A stretch of 64,000 nucleotides of DNA from Panacagrimonas sp041603235 (GTDB taxonomy: Bacteria; Pseudomonadota; Gammaproteobacteria; Nevskiales; Nevskiaceae): positions 1-64,000 of the forward strand of contig JBFIES010000005.1 of assembly GCA_041603235.1 (NCBI GenBank). The letters are read 5' to 3'. Shown here piece after piece: positions 51,570 to 60,547 of the stretch. Position numbers and translations under genes: made by a program. Below the pieces are notes generated by a model. That model saw only the letters and a program-made list of their open reading frames with translations, did not search any database and had not been told where the DNA came from. Positions within the stretch are counted from its first letter, which is position 1, and each line of letters opens with the position of its first letter.

Positions 51570-52847
51570 ATGACTGCCAGCGTCCCCGACACTGAGGATT
51601 CGCCTGCACAGCATGAAAGAGCGCTTTGGAATGAAAGCGCGAATGATGAAAACCGCCTGCGACGCGCGGAAAAAGATATCCGCTGGATGCGAAACTTCGG
51701 TCTCGTCGGCTGGCTGGCAGTGCTGTACGGGCATGGATATGAGTTTGGCCTGACCCCGGTCTGGGGCGTGTACTTCGGTGGTGTTGCTTATGCCGTCTGG
51801 ATGCATCATCGCGCCGAGACCACACGCAATATCCGCCGCGCCGCGGTCACGACAACTTTTGGCGATCCGATTCTGGCTGCATTGATCTGCCTGTTCACGG
51901 GTGGCATCGATGCCATCTTGTATCCCTTCTTTTATTTCACGCAGATGTCCGTGGCCATTCGCTTCGGCGTGCGCGAGTCGCTGGGTATTGCGCTGTTCAA
52001 TTGTGCGCTCACGATGCTGATCTATCTGGTGGAGCCGATCTACACGGGAGAAGGCACGCTGGCACCTGCCCTGATGCTGCTCACCAAGATATTCCTGCTC
52101 TGCTTTGCCGGCTTCATGGGCGCCATCATCGCCGGATGGGCACGTCAGCATGCGATGCTGATCCTTGAGCATGCGAGAACACTGCGCGAGTCGGGTGAGC
52201 GCTATCAAGCAGTGCTGCGGCGCTTTGCGCAAGTGCAGGAGGAAGAGCGTCGAAACATATCCGGCGAATTGCACGATCGCATGAGCGGGCATCTGTTTGG
52301 CCTGCGACAGGGGCTCGAGCAGTGCAACCATGGAGATGTGCAGAAGCACGTGCTGCGCGAAAAGCTCGAGGAACTGGAAGCGACGGTGAGTGCCTGTACG
52401 CAGGACGTTCGCTCCATCATGAATGAGTTGCGGCCCACGGTGCTCGATGAACTCGGTTTTGTTGAGGCCGCCAGCGAGTACCTGGGTCGGCAGGCGGAGT
52501 TGCTGCCCTTCAAGCTCCGCAGTCGCATGGATTCGTCGTTGCGCGACTGGCGTTCGACGCAGGACGCCATGCTGTTCCGCTTGCTGCAGGAAGCGCTTCT
52601 GAATGTGCAGAAGCATGCCAACGCCAGTCTGGTGGAGGTGGTGCTGCAGCCGCAGGGCAAGCATGTTGTTCTGACCATTACCGATGATGGCGATGGATTT
52701 GATCCGGGGCAGATTCCCCTTGGCCATTACGGCCTGATGACCATGCGAGAGCGGGCAGAGGCCGCAGGAGGCGAGCTGTATATACACTCAGGGCCGACGC
52801 GGCAGGGAACGCGCGTCGAGGTTCGTATGCCAAGAGGAAAGTTGTGA
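51570..52847 (+). CDS. NarL-type sensor histidine kinase with membrane sensor
   Basis: 425 residues: about five hydrophobic helices between 42 and 190 (no large periplasmic domain), HisKA_3 dimerisation domain with EEERRNISGELHD (phospho-acceptor His), and HATPase domain (FRLLQEALLNVQKHANA, DDGDGFD, GHYGLMTMRERAEAAGG). It would sense a membrane or hydrophobic signal and phosphorylate the response regulator encoded next, whose GTG start overlaps its stop (GTGA). Control of the surrounding catabolic genes is possible but unproven. Confidence 0.9.
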   Translation: MTASVPDTEDSPAQHERALWNESANDENRLRRAEKDIRWMRNFGLVGWLAVLYGHGYEFGLTPVWGVYFGGVAYAVWMHHRAETTRNIRRAAVTTTFGDPILAALICLFTGGIDAILYPFFYFTQMSVAIRFGVRESLGIALFNCALTMLIYLVEPIYTGEGTLAPALMLLTKIFLLCFAGFMGAIIAGWARQHAMLILEHARTLRESGERYQAVLRRFAQVQEEERRNISGELHDRMSGHLFGLRQGLEQCNHGDVQKHVLREKLEELEATVSACTQDVRSIMNELRPTVLDELGFVEAASEYLGRQAELLPFKLRSRMDSSLRDWRSTQDAMLFRLLQEALLNVQKHANASLVEVVLQPQGKHVVLTITDDGDGFDPGQIPLGHYGLMTMRERAEAAGGELYIHSGPTRQGTRVEVRMPRGKL

Positions 52848-53494
52848 ACGGACAGATTCAGGTTTTTCTGATCGACGATCATCACGTCATGCGCCAGGCC
52901 ATCGCGCGCATGCTCGATCAGGAATCGGACATTGTCGTCGTCGGCCAGGCCGGTGACGCTCAGGAAGGCATTGCGCAGATGGAAGCGCTGGTGCCGTATC
53001 CGCAGGTGGTGATCATTGATCTCAAGATGCCGGGGCAGAGCGGGATGAGTGCGATAGGCGAGATCATTCGCGATCATCCGGACACGCGCATCATCGTTTT
53101 CACCATGTACGACAACCCGGGGTACGTCTGGGGCACCATGAATGCCGGTGCACGCGGTTATCTGCTCAAGAGTGCGTCGGGCTCGGACCTGCTTCGTGCG
53201 GTGCGTTCTGTTGCCAAGGGCGGGGCCTACCTGCAGGCCGAGATCACCATGCCTCTGCTCAAGCGGCTGGTGCAGGACGCCCGGGTGGCAGACGACCGCA
53301 GTACGCTGTCTGTTCGGGAAATGCATATCCTTGAAGCACTGGCTGATGGCTTGAGCAACAAGATGATTGCGCGCTCCCTGTCCATTACCGAAGAAACCGT
53401 GAAATCGCACTTGAAGAAGGTCTACGAGAAGCTGGGGGCTTCGGACCGTGCGCATGCAGTTGCCATCGCGCTCAGGCAGAACCTGATCGGTTAG
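52844..53494 (+). CDS. NarL/LuxR-family response regulator
   Basis: 216 residues: receiver domain (FLIDDHHVM, phospho-Asp in IIDLKMPG, FTMYD, LKSASG) and a LuxR helix-turn-helix (LSVREMHILEALADGLSNKMIARSLSITEETVKSHLKKVYEKL). It begins with GTG overlapping the kinase stop by four bases, so kinase and regulator form one unit. Its DNA targets cannot be read here. A 150-base gap separates it from the acyl-CoA dehydrogenase genes. Confidence 0.93.
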   Translation: MNGQIQVFLIDDHHVMRQAIARMLDQESDIVVVGQAGDAQEGIAQMEALVPYPQVVIIDLKMPGQSGMSAIGEIIRDHPDTRIIVFTMYDNPGYVWGTMNAGARGYLLKSASGSDLLRAVRSVAKGGAYLQAEITMPLLKRLVQDARVADDRSTLSVREMHILEALADGLSNKMIARSLSITEETVKSHLKKVYEKLGASDRAHAVAIALRQNLIG

Positions 53495-53645
53495 ACCTGC
53501 CGGCCATCCCCCTTTTGAGTCCGCGAGGCGACTGATCTGCGTGATGGGCGAGGCTGCCGGTGGCGACCAGAATGCTCATGACACTAAATTTGTGGCATGA
53601 ACAGGGAGAGCGGCGACGGTGGGGGCGGAATCGGGAAAGCGTCAG

Positions 53646-54887
53646 ATGGCTGCGGAAGCGAGTGAGCGCTTTTCGTCGGGGGGTGAGAGCGTTGCTCTGG
53701 AGAGAGCCGCGCGAGCTGCAGGCTTTGAACTTTCCCGGTTCCGCGATGAGGTGCGTGAATACTGCCGTACATCAATCCCGGCTTCGATTCGGGACAAGGC
53801 CCACCGGCTAAAGTACTTCTCGAAAGAAGATCGCGTGCTCTGGCAGCGAGCACTTCACAAGCAGGGCTGGTTCTGTGCGCACTGGCCGGCTGAGCATGGC
53901 GGCCAGAGTTGGGGCCCCATCCAGCGTTTCGTATTGATCGAAGAACTTGAACGCGCCGGCACGCCCTGGTTGGCGCATTTTGGCGTGTCTTTCATGGGGC
54001 CTGTGCTGTGCGAGTTCGGCACACAGGCTCAGCGTGATCAGCATCTTCCGGGGATCCGCCAGTCCGATGTCTGGTGGTGTCAGGGCTTCTCGGAGCCGGG
54101 TGCAGGCTCAGACCTGGCGTCCTTGCGAATGCAGGCCGTGCGAGAAGGCGATCACTACCGGGTCAATGGGCAGAAAACCTGGACCACCATGGCGCAGTGG
54201 GCGGACTGGATTTTCTGTCTTGTTCGCACCGGGCAGACCGAACGTGCGCAGCAGGGCATCTCATTCTTGCTGATTGATCTCAAGAGTCCCGGCGTCACCG
54301 TCCGACCTATTGAAACCTTTGACGGTGTGCATCATGTCAACGAGGTTTTTCTGGATAACGTTGAAGTGCCGGCAGAGAATCTGGTCGGAAAAGAAGGCCA
54401 AGGTTGGGACATTGCCAAGTTCATCGTCAGCCGCGAACGCGTGCTGGTCGCAGAAGTCGGCAAGGCACGGCATCTGCTTGATCAGCTATGGAGTTTGATG
54501 GATACCTCTGACGCGCTTTGTGCACTTGCGGCGCGTCGGCGAGTCGTGGATCTGGAAGTTGCGTACGACACGCTCCGCGCCACTGCCTATGCTGCTGTGA
54601 TCGACGCTGAGCAAGGTCGAGAGAATCCACTCGACGCCTCTGTTCTGAAAATCAGAGGGTCGGAGCTGCAGCAGAAAATCGGCGAAGCTCTGCTGGACAC
54701 CTTATCCGAATCCGGGCTGGCATTTCAGGCCGAAGCCTTGCACGGCGCCCCCAAAGTGAATCTCGAATCCGAGCCGCGCCTGGCCGGATTCATACACGAA
54801 CAGCTGCATGGACGCGCGGCGAGTATCTACGGTGGAAGCAACGAGATTCAGCGCGGCATTCTGGCCAAGACCCTGCTGAGGGGCTGA
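53646..54887 (+). CDS. Acyl-CoA dehydrogenase, catalytic-type subunit
   Basis: 413 residues (an in-frame GTG at 53619 would add nine). Acyl-CoA dehydrogenase blocks are clear: PAEHGGQSWG, GFSEPGAGSDLASL, NGQKTWTTMAQ, and the terminal YGGSNEIQRGILAKTLL. The expected catalytic Glu position near the C-terminus is followed by the helix GRAASIYGGSNE. The pairing with a divergent homologue encoded 6 bases downstream is like the alpha2beta2 dehydrogenases of steroid side-chain degradation (ChsE type), each contributing part of the FAD sites. Confidence 0.88.
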   Translation: MAAEASERFSSGGESVALERAARAAGFELSRFRDEVREYCRTSIPASIRDKAHRLKYFSKEDRVLWQRALHKQGWFCAHWPAEHGGQSWGPIQRFVLIEELERAGTPWLAHFGVSFMGPVLCEFGTQAQRDQHLPGIRQSDVWWCQGFSEPGAGSDLASLRMQAVREGDHYRVNGQKTWTTMAQWADWIFCLVRTGQTERAQQGISFLLIDLKSPGVTVRPIETFDGVHHVNEVFLDNVEVPAENLVGKEGQGWDIAKFIVSRERVLVAEVGKARHLLDQLWSLMDTSDALCALAARRRVVDLEVAYDTLRATAYAAVIDAEQGRENPLDASVLKIRGSELQQKIGEALLDTLSESGLAFQAEALHGAPKVNLESEPRLAGFIHEQLHGRAASIYGGSNEIQRGILAKTLLRG

Positions 54888-54893
54888 GAAAAA

Positions 54894-55973
54894 ATGGATT
54901 TAGAGACGCGCGAACTGCTGGAGCAGGGACTTCTGCGATTCAGTCAGGAACATTTTGATCCGGCCCGTGCTCAAGAACGGTCGGCTGCTCAAGATGGCTT
55001 TCAAGTTTCGGCCTGGAAGCAGATGCAGGACCTCGGCTGGTTTTATCTGCTGGGCAATGACGACGGCGATGCCCTGGGTTCTGTGGAGGACCTGCTGCCG
55101 CTGTATCAGATCGCAGGTGAGTATCTATGGGACCTGCCTCTTGATGTCGTATTCGGAGGCGTAGCCGAGATCGTAGCGGGGGTGGAAGATGCTCCGCTAA
55201 GAGCAACTTGCTTGTCAGGTTTGCTGGATGCCTCTGCTCCTCTGGTATTGGCACATCGCGAACATCCGAGCGGCTGGTCATTGGCCCCTCCGAAGTGTCA
55301 GGCAAGTCGTGTGGATGGCGAGTGGCGGCTAACCGGGCGCAAGGCCCTGGTACGCGGGGTGCCCGCGGCGAGTTCATTGATCGTGTCAGCAACTGATTCA
55401 CAGTCTCGAACCTTGTTTTTCTTGGTCGAGAAGAACGCTGCGGGTCTTTCGAGCAAGACATATCCCTGTGTGGATCAAAGTCAGGCGCATGACCTGAGCC
55501 TGGATGCCGTCCCGGCGCGACTCTTGTGTCAGGGGCAGCACATTTTGCTGCGAGCATTGCATCGAGCGAGTCTGCTGGTTGCTGCTGAATCCATCGGCAT
55601 CATGCAGGGCGCTTGTCGTGACACCGTGAGCTATCTGCAGCAACGCAAGCAATTTGGTCGTGCCCTGATCGGTTTTCAGAATCTTCAGCATCGTCTGGTC
55701 GACATGCATGTGCTGGCCCACGAATCACGGGCTTTGCTGAATCAGGCAGTCGCTGCATTTGATGTTCAGGCGCCGGATATCCAGCGACAGGTGCTGGTGT
55801 TGCGTGCGCAAGTGTCGCGGGCCCTGCGCAAGATCACCGCAGAAGCGGTGCAACTCCATGGCGGTATGGGGGTCACGCAAGAGACGCGGGTTGCCCGTTA
55901 CTACAAGCGGGCCCTGATGCTGGATAGCCTCTGTGGCAGCGCCGACTGGGCGCTGGATCAACTCGCCGCCTGA
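54894..55973 (+). CDS. Acyl-CoA dehydrogenase-like second subunit
   Basis: 359 residues, about 50 shorter than a standard family member. The C-terminal domain is well kept (RKQFGRALIGFQNLQHRLVDM, AVQLHGGMGVTQE), but the middle domain lacks the FSEPxAGSD flavin/substrate motif found in its neighbour, and the region reads PSGWSLAPPK instead. This division of motifs is typical of the second chain of heteromeric acyl-CoA dehydrogenases. It likely forms a complex with the preceding gene product and acts on a bulky acyl-CoA, perhaps with a ring system. Confidence 0.85.
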   Translation: MDLETRELLEQGLLRFSQEHFDPARAQERSAAQDGFQVSAWKQMQDLGWFYLLGNDDGDALGSVEDLLPLYQIAGEYLWDLPLDVVFGGVAEIVAGVEDAPLRATCLSGLLDASAPLVLAHREHPSGWSLAPPKCQASRVDGEWRLTGRKALVRGVPAASSLIVSATDSQSRTLFFLVEKNAAGLSSKTYPCVDQSQAHDLSLDAVPARLLCQGQHILLRALHRASLLVAAESIGIMQGACRDTVSYLQQRKQFGRALIGFQNLQHRLVDMHVLAHESRALLNQAVAAFDVQAPDIQRQVLVLRAQVSRALRKITAEAVQLHGGMGVTQETRVARYYKRALMLDSLCGSADWALDQLAA

Positions 55974-56144
55974 TTCGAAATTCAGCTCGCGAATCTCCGC
56001 TTCTGCGCTACCGGATCATCGGCCATTTTCTAAGGCGAACTGGACGTAACAGGCGCTATCCCGCACAATGTTGCAGTGCAACATGGCGTGACAGAGCGCC
56101 CTCAGCAGCAGCAAATCTCATCGCGACGTGACAACACGTGCCGA

Positions 56145-56245
56145 CGATGTAGGGGCGGGCTGGAGAGACCTGTCCTGCTTTGGCGCTTTATACCAACCCT
56201 TTCTGAGCCCCGGCTTCATTGAAGCCGGGCCGCTCCTGTCGCCTT
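56145..56245. repeat. REP-like palindromic element pair in the SulP leader
   Basis: A perfect hairpin CCCGGCTTC-ATT-GAAGCCGGG spans 56209-56229. On the minus strand it is preceded by GACAGGAGCGG, and the plus strand at 56147 carries TGTAGGGGCGGGCT. Both resemble the GTAGGAGCGGGCT head of known REP elements, facing each other about 70 bases apart. Its place just before the transporter gene may affect mRNA stability. Assignment to a REP family is by resemblance only. Confidence 0.5.
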
Positions 56246-56260
56246 ATCCCATCTGTTCTC

Positions 56261-57781
56261 ATGCCAAAGCTGTCAGCCGTCGAGCTCAAAACCAATCTTC
56301 TCAGCGGCCTGACCGTCGCGCTGGCCATGGTGCCGGAAGCCATTGCTTTTGCGCTCGTCGCGCACGTGTCTCCTCTGACCGGGCTCTATGCAGCCTTCAT
56401 CGTCGCGCTGATTACATCTGCATTGGGCGGCAGGCCCGGCATGATCTCAGGTGCCACCGGTGCGCTGGCGGTGGTCATGGTGGCGCTGGTGGTTGAACAC
56501 GGCGTTCAGTACCTGTTTGCAACCGTGGTGCTGATGGGGATTCTGCAGTTGCTGTTCGCGGCGGCGAAGCTTGGAAAATTTATTCGCATGGTGCCGCACC
56601 CGGTGATGCTGGGCTTCGTCAACGGACTCGCCATCGTGATCTTCCTGGCCCAGTTTTCACATTTCAAGACGGTTGGCGAAGACGGCAGCGCGCAGTGGAT
56701 GCAGGGTTCAGCCCTGTGGCTCATGCTCGGCTTGATCGCGCTGACTGTCGCGGTGATCTATCTGCTGCCCAAGCTGACACGCGCAGTGCCGGCCACGCTG
56801 GTGGCAATCGTATCGGTATCTCTTCTGGTTCTGGGGCTGGATATTGATACGCGCACCGTGGGCGATCTCGGTTCCATCGCCGGAGGCTTGCCGGAATTCT
56901 CGATTCCAGACGTCCCGCTGAATCTTGAAACGCTTCAGATCATCCTGCCGTATTCCCTGATTCTGGCCGCCATCGGCTTGATTGAGTCGTTGCTGACCCT
57001 GAATCTGATTGACGACATGACCGAGACACGCGGCCGCCCCAACCGCGAAAGTGCCGCGCAGGGCGTAGCTAACGTGGTCACCGGATTCTTTGGCGGTATG
57101 GGCGGTTGCGCGATGATCGGCCAGAGCATGATCAACGTGAACAACGGCGCGCTGCACCGAATTTCTGGCATCGCCACGGCGTTATTCCTGCTGTCCTTTA
57201 TTTTGTTTGGATCGTCGGTTATCGAGCAGATCCCCTTGGCAGCCTTGATCGGCGTCATGTTCGTGGTCGCTGAAAAGACCTTTGAGTGGGGCAGTTTCCG
57301 CTTGTTTGGCAAAGTGCCGCGCACGGATATTTTTGTCGGTCTATTGGTGGCCGGCGTCACGGTCTATGCCGATCTCGCCATCGCCGTCATCGTCGGCGTA
57401 ATTGTGTCGGCGCTGGTATTTGCCTGGGAACACGCCAAGCATGTGCAGATCAAGACCAGCCTTCGCGACGATGGCAGCAAGGTCTACGAGGTGCGGGGCA
57501 CGCTTTTCTTTGCCTCAACCGCAGACTTTCTGCAGCAGTTCTCAACCCAGCGTGACCCTGCTCGGGTCGAGATTGATTTTCGCGAAGCCAAGCTTATGGA
57601 TCATTCCGCCATTGAGGCGGTCAACGCGCTCGCAGAGCGTTACCAGAGAGCCGGCAAGCAATTGTGCCTTCGCCATCTGAGCGCGGATTGCCTGGACTTG
57701 CTGGACAAGGCGCGCAACATGATTGAGGTGAATTACCGCGAAGATCCCCATTATCGGGTAGCGGACGATCAGCTCGGTTAG
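56261..57781 (+). CDS. SulP-family anion transporter with STAS domain
   Basis: 506 residues: about ten to twelve hydrophobic helices (LLSGLTVALAMVPEAIAFAL; ALGGRPGMISGATGALAVV; MLGFVNGLAIVI) and a C-terminal STAS domain from about 415 (VYEVRGTLFFASTADFLQQF .. IDFREAKLMDHSAIEAV). Family members move sulfate, bicarbonate or dicarboxylates. ATG 56261 (MPKLSAVELKTN) matches the usual family start; no ribosome site is obvious, and an ATG-proximal alternative at 56219 would begin inside a hairpin. It is not obviously linked to the catabolic genes on either side. Confidence 0.9.
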   Translation: MPKLSAVELKTNLLSGLTVALAMVPEAIAFALVAHVSPLTGLYAAFIVALITSALGGRPGMISGATGALAVVMVALVVEHGVQYLFATVVLMGILQLLFAAAKLGKFIRMVPHPVMLGFVNGLAIVIFLAQFSHFKTVGEDGSAQWMQGSALWLMLGLIALTVAVIYLLPKLTRAVPATLVAIVSVSLLVLGLDIDTRTVGDLGSIAGGLPEFSIPDVPLNLETLQIILPYSLILAAIGLIESLLTLNLIDDMTETRGRPNRESAAQGVANVVTGFFGGMGGCAMIGQSMINVNNGALHRISGIATALFLLSFILFGSSVIEQIPLAALIGVMFVVAEKTFEWGSFRLFGKVPRTDIFVGLLVAGVTVYADLAIAVIVGVIVSALVFAWEHAKHVQIKTSLRDDGSKVYEVRGTLFFASTADFLQQFSTQRDPARVEIDFREAKLMDHSAIEAVNALAERYQRAGKQLCLRHLSADCLDLLDKARNMIEVNYREDPHYRVADDQLG

Positions 57782-57926
57782 CGCCATATTCAAGCCTATG
57801 GCGCCTTGAATTCAGCGGGTGGCGCTTGGGCCGTCCGCATCCCCGCTGCAGTGATCCCCAGATTGGGTGATAGGTATTAATCTGGTCGAGGCCGATCCTT
57901 GAATCTCAAATTCAAGGAGCGTGCAC

Positions 57927-60449
57927 ATGCACCGCACGGTAACGCTGCGCTACTCGGATGGCGTTGAAAAAATAATGAAAGTGGCGGACGGGCAGACCGT
58001 ACTGGATGCCGCGGAAGCCAGCGGGATTCCCATCGTCAGTGACTGTCAGGCCGGTGTTTGCGGCACCTGCGTCGGGACCTGCAGTTCCGGCCAGTACGAG
58101 ATTGGCCGAGTCGATGGCCTCAGTGATCTGGATCGGGAAAACCGAAAACTTCTGACCTGTCAGGCCACGGTGCAGAGCGACTGCACCATCGAGCTGAGCT
58201 ATCCGGCGGCAAACAATGCAGCGAGCATTCTCGTGGGGGAGGGCATTGTGAGCTCCGTCGAGCTGCACTCGCCCACCACTGCACTACTCAGGATTGACGC
58301 GTCATCCTTGAGCGATCAGCTGGATTTCAAAGCCGGTCAATATGCCCAGCTGCAGGTGCCCGGCAGCGAAACCTGGCGGAGTTACTCCTACGCCAATGCC
58401 CCGGGACAGGGTTCGGAGCTGGAGTTCATCGTTCGCCTGCTTCCAGACGGCGCGATGTCCAACTACCTGCGTGAGCAGGCCAAGCCCGGCGACGCCATTG
58501 CAATGCGTTGCAGCAAGGGCGGGTTTCATCTGCGCCAGATCAAGCGACCGACAGTGCTCATCGCCGGCGGTACCGGCCTGTCAGCAATTTTGTCCATGGC
58601 CAAGTCGCTGCAAAACGAGACGCTGGAGCAGCCTGTCACAGTCCTGTACGGCGTGACCCAACATCAGGAGCTCTGCAAGCTCGATGAGCTGCGTGCGCTG
58701 GAGGCCGCTCAGCCTCAATTCAAGTTTTTCTGCATCGTCGCCAATCAGGACCCGGACTGGCAGGGTGCCACCGGTCTGGTAACGGACCTGCTGAATCCGG
58801 AGTTGCTCAACGGTGGCGATGCGGACATTTATCTCTGTGGTCCAGCCGCCATGGTGCAGGCCACGCGGCAGTGGCTTGAGAATGCCAATCTGCACAAGGT
58901 TAGCGTCTTCTTCGAGAAATTTGTGCCCAGTGGACAGGCGGTGTCGGCGCGCAGGAATCAGCGTCTGGATGCGTCCAGCCTCAATCTTCCCTCGATTCGC
59001 CAGCAGGGCCGCGGAACTGCGGTTGTCATTGGTGGCAGTATCGGCGGCATTGCCAGTGCAAGAGTCCTGAGCGAGAAGTTCGACAAGGTCATCGTGCTTG
59101 AGCAGGACGGCCAGCATCATCGAACGGAATCGCGGCCCGGTGCATCGCAGGGCGCGCACCTGCATCACATCCTGACGGCCGGTCAGCAGGAACTGGAGCG
59201 ACTGTTTCCCGGCATCGTGGATGACATGGTTGCCGAAGGTGCGTTCAAAGTTGATATGGCGGAGCAATACCAGCTGCGTCTCGCTGGTGCCTGGAAAAAG
59301 CAATGTAAGAGTGGGATCGAGATCGTCTGTGCAGGTCGTCCACTGCTGGAGTGGTGCATCCGCCGCAGGCTCGATGCCATTCCCAATATTGAATTCCACT
59401 ACGACAGTGAAGTTCAGGACCTGGTTTATGACGCGGACCGCAACGCCGTGCTCGGTGTTGCCGTGGATCGTGCGCAGGGATTATCGGTTGTGCCTGCCGA
59501 ATTCGTGATCGATGCCTCGGGCAAGAGCACGCGCCTCCCGGAATTCATGGAACGCATGGGACTGGGCACGCCCGCGATCGAAGAGGACATGATCAACTGC
59601 TTCTACTCGACGCTGTATCACAAGGTGCCGGAAGATCGTCGCTGGAAAGACAAGGTCATGGTCATCTGCTATGCCTATCGGCCCAATGAGGAAACCTACT
59701 CTGCGCAGTACTACCGAGACAGTAGCCGCAGCATTCTTTCCACGACACTGGTGGCGTACAACATGTACAACCCGCCGCGAAATCCGCAGGAGTTCCGCGA
59801 GTACGCCAAGCTCATGCCATCGCCTCAGGTGGGAGAGATCATTGACGGGCTAGAGCCGGCTTCACAGGTTTTTAACTTCCGTCATCCGCGCATGCAGCGT
59901 TTCTATTACGAAAAAATGCGCAAGCTGCCGACGGGCATCGTCGCCATTGGAGATGCGTATACCAGCACCGACCCCATCGCCGGTCTGGGCATGACCATCA
60001 CGGTTCAGGGTGTGGCCAAGCTGCGTGAGAATCTCGATAAGCGCGCGCCCACACATGCCTCGTTCGCAAAGAAGTTCTATCGCGATCTCGGAAAAATCGC
60101 AGACGGTGCCTGGTTTGTGATCCGCGAGCAGAACCTGCGATTCCCGTGGCTCAAGGATGTCGAGCAGAAGCGGCCGTTCTACTTCCCGGTGCTGACCTGG
60201 TACATGGATCGCCTGCTTGAACTGGTGCACGAGGACATGGACGCTTATCGACGTTTCCTTTCTGTCCTCCACATGGTCAACTCACCTGCGGCGATTCTTT
60301 CACCGCCGATGATTGTTCGTGTCGTTGGTCACTGGCTGAAAATCAAGATCAAGGGTGGGAAGAGTTTGATCGAGAGAAACTACGAACCTGTTGCCCGTGC
60401 GCCGGTGCAAGGCTCTGCGGCAGATGTTCGTGGCGGCGTATCGCGTTAG
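57927..60449 (+). CDS. Fusion of [2Fe-2S]/FAD/NAD reductase with a FAD-dependent monooxygenase
   Basis: 840 residues. Part 1 (1 to about 335) has the BenC layout: plant-type ferredoxin with C40, C45, C48 and C78; FAD domain with WRSYSYANAP near 148; NAD domain with AGGTGLSAIL near 212 and YLCGPAAMV near 300. Part 2 (about 362-840) is a separate flavoprotein with AVVIGGSIGGIASA near 364, QGAHLHHILTAGQ, LEWCIRRRL, IDASGKSTR and GDAYTSTDPIAGLG near 674, homologous to the protein at 48777. AAGGAG seven bases before ATG 57927 sets the start. The fusion could be a self-sufficient oxygenase drawing NADH electrons internally. An epoxide hydrolase gene follows. Confidence 0.88.
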   Translation: MHRTVTLRYSDGVEKIMKVADGQTVLDAAEASGIPIVSDCQAGVCGTCVGTCSSGQYEIGRVDGLSDLDRENRKLLTCQATVQSDCTIELSYPAANNAASILVGEGIVSSVELHSPTTALLRIDASSLSDQLDFKAGQYAQLQVPGSETWRSYSYANAPGQGSELEFIVRLLPDGAMSNYLREQAKPGDAIAMRCSKGGFHLRQIKRPTVLIAGGTGLSAILSMAKSLQNETLEQPVTVLYGVTQHQELCKLDELRALEAAQPQFKFFCIVANQDPDWQGATGLVTDLLNPELLNGGDADIYLCGPAAMVQATRQWLENANLHKVSVFFEKFVPSGQAVSARRNQRLDASSLNLPSIRQQGRGTAVVIGGSIGGIASARVLSEKFDKVIVLEQDGQHHRTESRPGASQGAHLHHILTAGQQELERLFPGIVDDMVAEGAFKVDMAEQYQLRLAGAWKKQCKSGIEIVCAGRPLLEWCIRRRLDAIPNIEFHYDSEVQDLVYDADRNAVLGVAVDRAQGLSVVPAEFVIDASGKSTRLPEFMERMGLGTPAIEEDMINCFYSTLYHKVPEDRRWKDKVMVICYAYRPNEETYSAQYYRDSSRSILSTTLVAYNMYNPPRNPQEFREYAKLMPSPQVGEIIDGLEPASQVFNFRHPRMQRFYYEKMRKLPTGIVAIGDAYTSTDPIAGLGMTITVQGVAKLRENLDKRAPTHASFAKKFYRDLGKIADGAWFVIREQNLRFPWLKDVEQKRPFYFPVLTWYMDRLLELVHEDMDAYRRFLSVLHMVNSPAAILSPPMIVRVVGHWLKIKIKGGKSLIERNYEPVARAPVQGSAADVRGGVSR

Positions 60450-60547
60450 TCGGATTGGAGGCCATGTCCCCAATCGCTGATGCCAGAGGATAAGATTAAT
60501 AAAACAACTGCGTCAGCAGAAATAAGAATGATGAGGAGAGATGTTGC

